Assembly (NCBI GenBank): GCA_963741055.1
Contig: CAVUGU010000021.1
Coordinates: 1-64,000, forward strand
Reading direction: 5' to 3'
From: Bog-756 sp963741055
GTDB lineage: Bacteria; Actinomycetota; Acidimicrobiia; Acidimicrobiales; RAAP-2
Length of the DNA stretch: 64,000 nt
Made by a program: the position numbers and the translations under genes. Positions 38,001-46,425 of the stretch are shown here, piece after piece (within the stretch, counting starts at the first letter, position 1; every line of letters begins with the position of its first letter). The notes under the pieces were generated by a model, which saw only the letters and a list, made by a program, of their open reading frames with translations, was not told where the DNA came from and ran no database searches.

Positions 38001-39088
38001 ACGAGGTGCTCTTCGCCTTCTCGCCGGTGCTCGCCACCGCGGTCAAGATCTCGGTGACCGAGGTCGACTTCGGCGGCTACTTCGGCGGGGGCATCCCGCC
38101 CTGGTGGTCACCGACCGAGGAGGGCAACGCCTTCCTCCACGCCCTCCAGGTCTACGCCGGCACCAACACCGTCGACCAGGTCGACGGGACCGGCCTCACC
38201 CCGCTGACCGGACAGGACCCACCACCACCGCCAACCACCACCACCACGACGACCACCACCACCACGACGCCGCCGACGACCACGACCACGACCGAATCGC
38301 CGCCGGGTCAGGGCGGCCAGAAGCACCCCGCACAGGCGCCCACCTACCAGGGCTACTGGGTGGCCACGACCAACGGGAACATCTACACGTTCGGATCGGT
38401 GCCCTTCTACGGGTCGGCCCTCGCGACCGCCGATGCACCCGTCGTCGGCATGGTGGCGACGCCCGACAGTGACGGCTACCGGATGGTCACGGACACCGGC
38501 GGGGTGTTCACCTTCGGCGACGCAGGGTTCTTCGGCTCGACCGGATCGCTCGTGCTCAACAAGCCGATCGTCGGGATGGCGGACACCGGCGACGACAACG
38601 GCTACTGGCTCGTGGGTTCGGACGGAGGAGTCTTCTCCTTCGGCGACGCCGCGTTCTACGGCTCGACCGGTTCGCTCGTGCTCAACAAGCCGATCGTCGG
38701 GATGGAATCGACGCCGGACGGCAAGGGGTACTGGTTGGTCGCGGCCGACGGGGGCATCTTCGCCTTCGGGGACGCAGCGTTCTACGGCTCGACCGGTTCG
38801 CTCGTGCTCAACAAGCCGATCGTCGGGATGGCCGCCACACCCGACGGACACGGGTACTGGCTGGTGGCCTCCGACGGCGGCATCTTCGCCTTCGGCGACG
38901 CAGGCTTCTACGGCTCGACCGGTTCGCTCGTCCTCGACAAGCCGATCACCGGCATGCAGTCGACGCCCGACGGCAACGGCTACTGGCTGGTCGCCTCCGA
39001 CGGCGGCATCTTCGCCTTCGGCGGCGCAGGCTTCTACGGTTCGGCCAGCGGCGACGGTCTGAGCGACCCGGCCATCGCCATCTCCTGA
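35004..39088 (+). CDS. Large secreted glycosidase-like protein, copy 1, with C-terminal repeats (two frameshifts)
   Basis: About 1360 residues when repaired. A Sec signal (RVYTLASVAVLCAVVPTLAG then DPAHA) starts from GTG 35004. Domains in order: an NHL/PQQ-like propeller region (SNLYVNTGSALDTYSL, VDPSGDIYLSSNYGQIV); a clan GH-A type barrel with acid/base MWEPWNESNN and nucleophile PLWFTEVGWW; a discoidin/F5-8C-like domain (GARATASSGNPSAAIAGLP to FLHALQVYAG); a Pro/Thr linker with a run of Thr; and six 42-residue GYWLVASDGG repeats. Compared with copy 2 it has an extra C near 37119 and an extra T near 37815, each of which breaks the frame. It is probably a surface glycan-active enzyme or binder for the polymer made by this locus. 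Confidence 0.8.
35143..38210 (+). repeat. 3.07-kb tandem duplication, copy 1
   Basis: Starts at AGATCCCCGGCTCGG and ends at CCCCGCTGACCG. It matches copy 2 (39366-42431) at an offset of 4223, falling to 4221 because of two extra single bases (near 37119 and 37815). About ten substitutions were noticed by eye, among them Asp/Asn in VDPSG(D/N)IY, Ser/Pro in IPL(S/P)TLQ, Thr/Ser in DYV(T/S)KVL and Gly/Ala in GPD(G/A)ASP. Identity is therefore well over 99%. Confidence 0.95.
38341..39085 (+). repeat. Six tandem 126-bp repeats ending the copy-1 protein
   Basis: Six 42-codon units; the middle ones share long stretches of identical DNA (for example GGCTCGACCGGTTCGCTCGT, which recurs every 126 bp). 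The array is preceded by a Pro/Thr linker at about 38218-38300. The repeat family is the same as at 4072-4800, but the units here are more uniform, suggesting recent homogenisation. Confidence 0.85.
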
Positions 39089-39205
39089 CGGCCGGTCCCC
39101 TCCTTCCAAAATCGGTTCTTCCGCAGGCCTTGCGCCCTGCGAAGTGGAACCCACCAGGTCCGAAGCTCCGGCGGCGACCTGCGCTGGCTCCCCGGCGCGG
39201 ACACA

Positions 39206-42200
39206 ATGGTCGGCATCCTTTCGGATCTGCGCTCGCAACCGGCAGACGGAGGGGGCCCCCTCGGCGGAAAGGCCTTTTTCGCAGTCGCCACGACCATCGT
39301 CGCGGCGATCCCCATCGTGGTGTTCGGCCTCGCCGGTCCGGGAGACACCGGGCCACCCTCCCGGGAGATCCCCGGCTCGGTCGCCGCGCCCGCCGCGTCG
39401 GAGGTGAGCCCGATCTGCGACGCGCCCGACCCGAGCGGTGTGCTCGGCCCCGAATCGAGCCTGCCCTCGGATCCGACCACGACGGTGGCCACCCCCTCGG
39501 GCGGGGTGTCGAGCTTCGCGGCCACCTCGAGCAACCTCTACGTCAACACCGGCTCGGCACTCGACACCTACTCCTTGACCGGGAGCCTCGTCCGCTCGTT
39601 CTCGCTGCCGGGCGCGTTCGCCTCGTCGAAGGAGCCCTCCCAGCCGGTGGTCGACCCGTCGGGCAACATCTACCTCTCGAGCAACTACGGACAGATCGTC
39701 GACAAGTTCTCGCCGACCGGCTCGCTGCTCTGGTCGGTCGACCCGCACAACGGCAGTCCCGAAGGGCTGTTCGGGATCACCACCGGGTCGGGGTTCGAAC
39801 TCGCGGTGAGCCTCGTGCAGAACACCTCGTCGAGCGATCTCCTCGACCTCTCGACCGGAGCGGTCGACGGCTCGTTCCCCTTGGTCGACGACGGGTACGT
39901 GACCGAAGAGTCCGACGGCAACTTCCTCTACTCGCAAGGTGGCTACGTCGAGACGGTGAGCCCGAGCGGGGCGGTGCTCTCCAAGTTCGGGTCGTCGGTG
40001 ACCCAGCAGAACGGCGCCCACACCGGGGCGGGGTTCGAGTTCTCGAACGGCGGTCAAGCGGTGCAGGGACCCGACGGCACCATCTACACCTCGGACCCGA
40101 AGGACACCTTCGAGGCGACCTCGCCCAGCGGTGACCTGCTCGCCACCACCACCTTGGCCGGCAACCTCCAAGTCGGCAGCGGGGGCTTCTACCTGGTCGG
40201 CTCCACCCTCTACTTCCAAGGCGGCCCGGTCTACAACGACGCCGGCGACAACATCTCGTCGATCCCGCTTCCGACCCTGCAAGCCGAGCTCTCTGCGGTC
40301 CACCGCCCCTACGACACCCTCGGGTGGGGAGCCGGGCTCACCACCGGAGCAACCGGCAACTACTTCGCCGCCGGCACCACCCCCTCGGTCGACGCCACCT
40401 TCGACTCGTGGTGGAGCGGGCAGGCCTCCCACCTCCAGCTCCAATACTCGGTCGAGAACACCGCCTCGCTCGACGCCGAGCGCGTCCCGGCCGGAACCAC
40501 CCTCTCCTTGCCGACCAACGCCTCGTCGCTCGCGTCGATCCCGCTCACACTGCCCGCCTCCGACGAGGTGCCCGGCCCCTACCTCGTGCAGGCCTCCCTC
40601 TTCGACACCTCGACCTCGCCCCCGACCCGGCTCGGCACCACCTGTCTGCCCTACACGGTCGGCGCGACCGGCGACGGCCTCGACTTCGCCACCCTGCCGA
40701 GCGGCGCCGGCGGCGGCGGGCCGAGCGACCCGCGGGGAGTCGCGCTCAACTCGCAGCTCGGCCTCAACGGTTTCCGCGGAGCCAGTGTCAACTGGTCCAC
40801 CTTCCTCCCCAACTGCTCGGCGTCCGCCCCGACCGCCGCGGCCTGTTCGTCGTCCGCGATGGACTTCAGCGACGCCTCGACCTCCTACTACCAGGCGGCC
40901 GCCACCGCGCTCGCCGACCACGTGACCTACTGGGTGCAGGTGAGCAACGGCGACTCGCTCTCGACGGCGCTGGTGAACGGCGGCTACTGGCAGGGGGACA
41001 TCGCGGCGCTCGTCCGCCACTACAGCACCGTCCCGGCCGGGTGCGGCCAATGTGCCCCGGTGACCATGTGGGAACCGTGGAACGAGTCGAACAACACCGG
41101 GTGGTCGAACGCGGCCGACTACGTGAGCAAGGTGCTCGCCCCGTTCTACGCCGCGGTCAAGTCGGTGCTCCCGGGGAGCGCCTCGACGGTGATCGGCGGC
41201 TCGACCATCGACGTCGCCTACAGCTGGTGGCAACAGCTGGTCGCGGCCGGCGGCCTCGCCGACATGGACGTGGCGGCCATCCATCCCTACACCGGCTCGA
41301 ACGACTCCTTCGAAGAGGACGGCAAGCCCGCCCAGATCGAGCAGCTCGAAGGTCTGCTCGCCGGCAAGCCGCTCTGGTTCACCGAGGTCGGGTGGTGGAA
41401 CGACGGCGACTACAACTTCCTCGCCCAGGCCAACGACGTGACCCGGGCGATGCTCTGGCAAAAGGCGCTCTCGATCCCGGTGTGGAACTACTTCTACGAC
41501 GAGGGCAACTGGGGCAACTGGGGGGTGAGCTTCTCCCTCATCCAGGCGGGCAGCGTCGACGACTACGTGAAGCCGGCCGCCCTCGCGGCGATGACCACCT
41601 CGAACCAGATCGCCGCCCGCCCCTACCTCGGGATGCCCTCGACCGGGATGCCCCAGACCTACCAGGCCCTCTTCGGGCCCGACGCGGCGAGCCCGGACCG
41701 GCTCGACGCGGTGTGGTCCGACGGGCTCTCGAGCACCGGCACGGTCACCTTCTCGGTGCCGGGCGGCGGGTCGATTCCGGTGACGGTCACCACCGAGTAC
41801 GGGGAGAGCACCGCGGTGTCGGTCACCTCGGGGACCCCTTACGCCCTGCCGATCGGCGATCAGGTCACCTACCTCGCCTATCCGGCGGGTGACACCGTGA
41901 CCGTCTCCCCGACCGAGACCTTCGGGGCCGATCTCGCGGCGGCCACCTCCGGCGCCAGGGCGACGGCGTCGAGCGGCAACCCGTCGGCGGCCATCGCCGG
42001 GCTGCCCGCCGGCTACGGCAACGGCTGGACCTCTGGCGACGGCGACACCACCCCCTCGCTCACCGTCACCCTGGCGAGCGCCTCCACCATCAACCGGATC
42101 GTCGTCGACACCCAGTCGGCCGGGTCGGTCGCGACCGGGGTGCGCGACTACACCCTCTCGGTCGACGAGCCCGGGACCGGCTGGAGCACCGTCGCCACCG

Positions 42201-42445
42201 AGGTCGGCCAGTATCGCGACCACGAGGTGCTCTTCGCCTTCTCGCCGGTGCTCGCCACCGCGGTCAAGATCTCGGTGACCGAGGTCGACTTCGGCGGCTA
42301 CTTCGGCGGGGGCATCCCGCCCTGGTGGTCACCGACCGAGGAGGGCAACGCCTTCCTCCACGCCCTCCAGGTCTACGCCGGCACCAACTCCGTCGACCAG
42401 GTCGACGGGACCGGCCTCACCCCGCTGACCGCCCACAAGTCCTGA
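39206..42445 (+). CDS. Large secreted glycosidase-like protein, copy 2 (no C-terminal repeats)
   Basis: 1079 residues, frame intact. The N-terminal 53 residues are unrelated to copy 1: a basic/Gly-rich lead then a hydrophobic anchor (FFAVATTIVAAIPIVVFGLA). From residue about 54 the sequence is almost identical to copy 1: propeller region about 107-350, GH-A-like barrel with WEPWNES near 621 and WFTEVGWW near 722, and a discoidin-like domain about 915-1065. It ends abruptly at TPLTAHKS, without the Thr linker or repeats. Predicted to be anchored outside the membrane. ATG 39206 has only a weak ribosome site. The pair probably differ in location (repeat-bound versus membrane-anchored) and not in chemistry. 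Confidence 0.85.
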   Translation: MVGILSDLRSQPADGGGPLGGKAFFAVATTIVAAIPIVVFGLAGPGDTGPPSREIPGSVAAPAASEVSPICDAPDPSGVLGPESSLPSDPTTTVATPSGGVSSFAATSSNLYVNTGSALDTYSLTGSLVRSFSLPGAFASSKEPSQPVVDPSGNIYLSSNYGQIVDKFSPTGSLLWSVDPHNGSPEGLFGITTGSGFELAVSLVQNTSSSDLLDLSTGAVDGSFPLVDDGYVTEESDGNFLYSQGGYVETVSPSGAVLSKFGSSVTQQNGAHTGAGFEFSNGGQAVQGPDGTIYTSDPKDTFEATSPSGDLLATTTLAGNLQVGSGGFYLVGSTLYFQGGPVYNDAGDNISSIPLPTLQAELSAVHRPYDTLGWGAGLTTGATGNYFAAGTTPSVDATFDSWWSGQASHLQLQYSVENTASLDAERVPAGTTLSLPTNASSLASIPLTLPASDEVPGPYLVQASLFDTSTSPPTRLGTTCLPYTVGATGDGLDFATLPSGAGGGGPSDPRGVALNSQLGLNGFRGASVNWSTFLPNCSASAPTAAACSSSAMDFSDASTSYYQAAATALADHVTYWVQVSNGDSLSTALVNGGYWQGDIAALVRHYSTVPAGCGQCAPVTMWEPWNESNNTGWSNAADYVSKVLAPFYAAVKSVLPGSASTVIGGSTIDVAYSWWQQLVAAGGLADMDVAAIHPYTGSNDSFEEDGKPAQIEQLEGLLAGKPLWFTEVGWWNDGDYNFLAQANDVTRAMLWQKALSIPVWNYFYDEGNWGNWGVSFSLIQAGSVDDYVKPAALAAMTTSNQIAARPYLGMPSTGMPQTYQALFGPDAASPDRLDAVWSDGLSSTGTVTFSVPGGGSIPVTVTTEYGESTAVSVTSGTPYALPIGDQVTYLAYPAGDTVTVSPTETFGADLAAATSGARATASSGNPSAAIAGLPAGYGNGWTSGDGDTTPSLTVTLASASTINRIVVDTQSAGSVATGVRDYTLSVDEPGTGWSTVATEVGQYRDHEVLFAFSPVLATAVKISVTEVDFGGYFGGGIPPWWSPTEEGNAFLHALQVYAGTNSVDQVDGTGLTPLTAHKS
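39366..42431 (+). repeat. 3.07-kb tandem duplication, copy 2
   Basis: Counterpart of 35143-38210, lacking the two extra bases that break the frame in copy 1. The boundaries fall inside coding sequence on both sides, after the signal region and at the end of the discoidin domain. The duplication therefore swapped N- and C-terminal modules around a constant core. Confidence 0.95.
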
Positions 42446-42476
42446 CCGCCGCGCACCGTAGAGTCGTCGACCGACC

Positions 42477-43466
42477 ATGAAGGTGCACTTCGCAAGGACT
42501 CGATCGCCCCTCGCGCACTCGTGTGTGCCGACCATGATCGAGATGCTCGCCCACCAGCGTGACCGAAGGGGCCACGTCGGGGTGGACGACCCGGCCGATG
42601 CAGACCTGGTCCTCTTCCCCGACTGCCACCTGCTGCCGCGCGACTGGAAGCTCGACGAGATCGCGACCAGCGAGACCGCGCGCCGCTTCCCGCACAAGGT
42701 CGCCGTCTACAACGAACGCGACACCCCGTGGTGCCGCTTTCCGGGGATCTACGTGAGCATGCCGGCGAGTCATTTCGCCCGTCAGTGGCAGGTGGCCGGG
42801 GCCTACTACCGGGTGAACGATCCGGCCGCACGTCTCGACGTCGACGCCGGTCGGATCGAACCGGATCTGCTCGCCAGCTTCGTCGGGGGACGGACCCACC
42901 GGGCCCGCGAGACGATCCTCCGACTGTCGGACCCCCGGATCCACGTCGAAGCCCCGGAAGGCTTCGTCTTCTACGACCCGTCGTCGGTCCGCTTCGACGA
43001 GCGGCGCAAGTCGTTCGCCGAGACACTCTTCCGGTCCAAGTTCGTCCTCTGCCCACGCGGAATGGGAACCTCTTCGATCCGTCTCTACGAGACGTTGGCC
43101 GCAGGTCGAGTTCCCGTCGTCATCTCCGACCAGTGGGTCCCCCCGACGGGTCCGAAGTGGGACGAGTTCTGCCTCCGGTGGCCCGAGGACCGGATCGACG
43201 AGCTGCCCTCTGCACTGCGCGACTTCGAGGGCGAAGCCGCGGCGATGGGTCAGCGCGCACGTGGCGCCTATGAAGAGTGGTTCGCTCCCGACGTCGCGCT
43301 CTCCGTCGTGCTCGACCAACTCGAGACACGCTCGAAGGCGCCGGGCTTCACCGACCTTCCTGCGGGCGGAATCCACGACCTCCAGTACCTGCGTGCCGGT
43401 GCCTCCCGGCTGCGGATGCAGTACCACGGGCTCCGCGGACGGGCCCGCCGCGCGCTCACCAGTTGA
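42477..43466 (+). CDS. Exostosin-like (GT47-type) glycosyltransferase
   Basis: 329 residues. The C-terminal donor domain has the exostosin signature KSFAETLFRSKFVLCPRGMG followed by SSIRLYETLAAGRVPVVISD and QWVPPTG, where the Glu of RLYE and the PRG loop contact the nucleotide sugar. The N part (LVLFPDCHLL, KVAVYNERDTPWCRFPGIYV) is the acceptor half. No membrane helix is present, unlike eukaryotic exostosins. It follows the copy-2 gene by 31 bp on the same strand. The last 11 bp overlap the convergent DUF4012 gene. It is likely to add a branch sugar to the exopolysaccharide. Confidence 0.85.
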   Translation: MKVHFARTRSPLAHSCVPTMIEMLAHQRDRRGHVGVDDPADADLVLFPDCHLLPRDWKLDEIATSETARRFPHKVAVYNERDTPWCRFPGIYVSMPASHFARQWQVAGAYYRVNDPAARLDVDAGRIEPDLLASFVGGRTHRARETILRLSDPRIHVEAPEGFVFYDPSSVRFDERRKSFAETLFRSKFVLCPRGMGTSSIRLYETLAAGRVPVVISDQWVPPTGPKWDEFCLRWPEDRIDELPSALRDFEGEAAAMGQRARGAYEEWFAPDVALSVVLDQLETRSKAPGFTDLPAGGIHDLQYLRAGASRLRMQYHGLRGRARRALTS

Positions 43467-45207
43467 TCGCGCGCGAGGTGCTGTCGTCGAAGGACGAGCC
43501 TCCCGCGCTCCATTGCTCCGCCGGAATGCGCGCAGAGGGAACGAGCTGCATCGACCCGTGTGATCCGGGGAGGTGGAAGGTGGTGACGACGGTGGACGAT
43601 GCGCCTTTTGGAATGGTGACCGGGGCCGCCACCAGCCAGGTCGGGCCCTCGGCACTCTTCGCCGCGAGGGGACCCGCGCCGGTCATGGTGATGTTCGATG
43701 CCGCAGCCGGCAGGTTGACCGCGATCAACCCGGTGTAGCCGCCGTAGTCGACCGGCACCCCGGGGTAGGGACCGGCGATGTACTGGGACAATCCGGACGG
43801 CGTGACGTTCTTCAGGGTCGCGGTCAGGGTGACCGACGTGCCGGATCCCGACGGAGTGGTGGCCACCGCGACGTGAACCGGCAGGTACTGGTCGAGCTTG
43901 TTCGCACCCCGGTTGACCACCGCGACGGCGAGCGAGTTCGGGGTGAGGCTCCCGCTCACTCCGCTCACCTCCCACGCGGCCTGTGCCTTCGGATTGCTCG
44001 ACCAGAGCATCAGATGGCGACCGTCCACCGCGCTGGTCACCGCGGTGGCCAGGGTGTGCAGATCGACCGACTGCCCCTGGAGGTCCTGGAGCACCGCGGA
44101 GGTGAGCGAACCGAGCGCGTCCTGGCGACCGGTAGCGGCCGAGTTGTCGGTCAGGCCCGCGTACTGGTCGTGCAACACGTAGGAGATCACGTTGTCGGGA
44201 CCGATGGTCTGTCCGGTCGGCAGTGTGACCGGGCCGGTCACGGTGAGCAGCTCCTGCAAGGCCTGGACGTCGAGCGCGATGACTCCGTCCACCTGCTCAC
44301 CGGTCTCGGCATGCCACATCTGGGCGGCGAGCGGGCCGGTCACGTCGAACTGCGGAGTGACCCCGAGGTTCCGCCAGTCGACACCGGGTCGTAGCCATCC
44401 CCAGTTCCGCTCCAGATCACCGCCCACGCTCACCGCGCCGAGCGGAAGGGTGAGCGAACCCGAAGGAGTCATGTTCCCCACGTGGATCGAACCGTCTGCG
44501 GTGTTGGCGAGGCCGACCTCGAGGAACGCGCCCGAACCCGCCCGCATCTCCGCATTGTTGGACGCGAGGACCAGATACTGCTGGGGACCCTGCAGGATGG
44601 TCGCGACGACCGCCGACACCGCGGCCGCCTTGGTGAGCCGAGACCTCGCGTCGTCGAGCTGTGAGACGAACTCGTCGTGCTTGGACGCGAGTGGCCCGAT
44701 CAGCGCATCCGAAGGCCCGGTCTGCACCGCCGCGAGTTGGGACTCCGCGGAGAGCGAGAGCGCACCGAGCTGGTGCAGCGACGCGATCCGCTCCGGGCCG
44801 GCGCCGTGGGGCTCGTTGATGATTCCGTGGACTTGTGAGAGGAACGACCCACCGACCTGCGACACGGACTGGGCCGCCGAGCTGAGGTCCCGAGCCGACT
44901 GCAATTGTCTGCCGATCACCGGCAGGACGGTGACCGGCGCGAACAGTGGCGAGGAGAGATCGGAGTGCGCCGCGTCGAATTCGCCCCGTGCCGCGTCGAG
45001 GGCGGTGACCGTGCTCGTCTCGGTCAGCTGACCGGGGTTGAGCTGGGCGCGGACCGACTGCAGGTCGGCGAGACCGGCCTTGTCGTGGTGATAGGCGGAC
45101 CACGACTTCGCCGCGAGCAGCGCGCCCCAGGCGAGGATCACCACGAGTACGCCGAGGGCGATCAGCCGCCTCCGGCGCCGCCGCCTCCGATCACGTACCG
45201 GCGGCAT
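43456..45207 (-). CDS. DUF4012 membrane-anchored protein
   Basis: 583 residues. A very basic N terminus (RDRRRRRRRRL) precedes one membrane helix (IALGVLVVILAWGALLAA) and an extracytoplasmic helical region (AQLNPGQLTETSTVTALDAA). The conserved DUF4012 core follows: QQYLVLASNNAEMRAGSGAF, GVDWRNLGVTPQFDVTGPLA and TGEQVDGVIALDVQALQELL. The C-terminal third is beta-rich. The family is found with capsule and exopolysaccharide genes in Gram-positive bacteria, and a role in attaching or handling polymer outside the membrane is plausible but unproven. It is divergent from the sortase with a 187-bp shared promoter region. Confidence 0.88.
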   Translation of the reverse strand: MPPVRDRRRRRRRRLIALGVLVVILAWGALLAAKSWSAYHHDKAGLADLQSVRAQLNPGQLTETSTVTALDAARGEFDAAHSDLSSPLFAPVTVLPVIGRQLQSARDLSSAAQSVSQVGGSFLSQVHGIINEPHGAGPERIASLHQLGALSLSAESQLAAVQTGPSDALIGPLASKHDEFVSQLDDARSRLTKAAAVSAVVATILQGPQQYLVLASNNAEMRAGSGAFLEVGLANTADGSIHVGNMTPSGSLTLPLGAVSVGGDLERNWGWLRPGVDWRNLGVTPQFDVTGPLAAQMWHAETGEQVDGVIALDVQALQELLTVTGPVTLPTGQTIGPDNVISYVLHDQYAGLTDNSAATGRQDALGSLTSAVLQDLQGQSVDLHTLATAVTSAVDGRHLMLWSSNPKAQAAWEVSGVSGSLTPNSLAVAVVNRGANKLDQYLPVHVAVATTPSGSGTSVTLTATLKNVTPSGLSQYIAGPYPGVPVDYGGYTGLIAVNLPAAASNITMTGAGPLAAKSAEGPTWLVAAPVTIPKGASSTVVTTFHLPGSHGSMQLVPSARIPAEQWSAGGSSFDDSTSRAINW

Positions 45208-45279
45208 CGTCTCGTGATGTCGATCGTCGTCGCGCCCTCCCCACCGATCGGGTGGTCACGGGAGCAAACACGAGCTTGA

Positions 45280-45389
45280 GATGGTACCGGAGCGGATCGC
45301 CCGAGCGGTGGCATGCCCACTGCGCGTGAGCATCGCGGCACGCAGGCCGTGAGCACGACTGAGTACCGCACAGGGTTGCCGGTACCATC
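45280..45389. promoter_or_regulatory. Symmetric GATGGTACCGG/CCGGTACCATC elements between DUF4012 and sortase genes
   Basis: GATGGTACCGG (45280-45290) and its exact reverse complement CCGGTACCATC (45379-45389) flank the divergent promoter region. Each arm contains TACCAT (TAnnnT) oriented toward its gene. On the right side this hexamer ends 7 nt before the sortase ATG (45395), the spacing expected for a leaderless transcript with a -10 element there. Confidence 0.45.
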
Positions 45390-45394
45390 GATGC

Positions 45395-46357
45395 ATGTCC
45401 TTCACGACTGTGCGCATGACAGTCGGGCGAGTGCTGCTGGTCTCCGGCGTGCTCGTGCTGCTGTTCATCCCGTACCTGCTGTGGGGTACGGGATTGCAGA
45501 CCGCGCGCAGCCAAGCCACCCTCCGGAGCCAGTTCAGCGAGGCCCAGCGCACCACCGGCACGGTGATCCCGCGGGTGCACCTGCGAGCGACCAAAGCGCC
45601 CAACCAACCACTGAAGGTCGCACCGCCGGTCTCGGCGCCGCCGGTCGGTCAACCGGTGGGGAACATTTCGATCCCGAAGATCGGGCTGTCGATGATGGTC
45701 GTCGAGGGGACCGGTGAGGCACAGCTCGAGATGGGTCCCGGTCACTATCCAGGGACGCCGCTACCGGGCCAGCAAGGAAACGCCGCGATCGCCGGCCACC
45801 GGACCACCTACCTCCACCCGTTCTACAACCTGAACGAACTGGTGCCCGGCGACCCGATCAACGTGGTCACCTTGCAGGGCATCTTCCTTTACCACGTGAT
45901 CAGCAGCCAGGCGGTGAGCCCCAACGACGTCGCCGTCGTCGGCGCGACCAAGTCTCCCGAGCTCACCCTCACCACCTGCAATCCGCGCTACAGCGCGAGC
46001 CAGCGGCTGGTCGTGCAGGCGACGCTCGTCTCCAGCATCCTGGTCAACGCCAAGCACCCGGTGACCCCTTCGGTCGACGCCGCGACCCGTCGAGGTGTCA
46101 AAGCCGAGGGCAAGCAGCTGGGCTCGAGCGGAACGCCGACGACGGTCGCCGCCGAGAGCGCCAGCCCCTCCAAGGACTGGGGAGTGGCCATCGGGTGGGG
46201 CATCCTGGTCGCCGCTCTCACCATCGCGGTGTGGATGGGCGCCGCCCGGACTCGCTCGTGGCGGGCGGCGGTGATCGGGTTCGGAGTCCTGACCTGGCTG
46301 GTCGTGGTGTTCTTCTTCTTCCAGTCGGTCGCGCCGCTGCTGCCGGCGAGTTACTGA
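45395..46357 (+). CDS. Class E-like sortase
   Basis: 320 residues. An N-terminal membrane helix (VGRVLLVSGVLVLLFIPYLL) and a Pro-rich linker lead to the sortase domain starting ISIPKIGLSMMVVEG. Catalytic residues are visible: His in NAAIAGHRTTYLHPF, Cys in LTLTTCNPRYSASQRL, and Arg in the same stretch. Two further hydrophobic helices close the protein (GVAIGWGILVAALTIAVWMG and VLTWLVVVFFFFQSVAPLLP). It covalently attaches sorted proteins to cell wall or pilin partners outside the membrane. A probable substrate with LPFTG is encoded next to it, convergently. Confidence 0.9.
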   Translation: MSFTTVRMTVGRVLLVSGVLVLLFIPYLLWGTGLQTARSQATLRSQFSEAQRTTGTVIPRVHLRATKAPNQPLKVAPPVSAPPVGQPVGNISIPKIGLSMMVVEGTGEAQLEMGPGHYPGTPLPGQQGNAAIAGHRTTYLHPFYNLNELVPGDPINVVTLQGIFLYHVISSQAVSPNDVAVVGATKSPELTLTTCNPRYSASQRLVVQATLVSSILVNAKHPVTPSVDAATRRGVKAEGKQLGSSGTPTTVAAESASPSKDWGVAIGWGILVAALTIAVWMGAARTRSWRAAVIGFGVLTWLVVVFFFFQSVAPLLPASY

Positions 46358-46376
46358 CCAGCTCGGGCGCGCACCA

Positions 46377-46396
46377 TCACCGCGAAGAGGCGGTGA
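46377..46396. terminator. Bidirectional hairpin between sortase and LPFTG genes
   Basis: TCACCGC (46377-46383), loop GAAGAG, GCGGTGA (46390-46396): a perfect 7-bp stem midway between two convergent stop codons (46357 and 46426), followed by GC-rich sequence and no T-tract. Confidence 0.5.
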
Positions 46397-46425
46397 GCCC
46401 GGGGGTCAGGTCGAGGTCGGGAGGC

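Noticed and set aside
38341..39085. CRISPR-like array
   Set aside because: The 126-bp periodicity is in-frame coding repeat with conserved protein sequence in every unit, with no short repeat/variable spacer structure.
38108..42223. A 1371-codon open frame on the minus strand across the duplicated gene
   Set aside because: It is the antisense shadow of the copy-2 gene: Arg/Gly/Val-rich, no ribosome site, no domains, and present only because the GC-rich codons lack antisense stops. The plus-strand frame has signal or anchor sequences, catalytic motifs and normal composition.
35143..42431. Mobile element as cause of the duplication
   Set aside because: The borders lie inside coding sequence and show no terminal inverted repeats, target duplications or transposase; unequal recombination is simpler.
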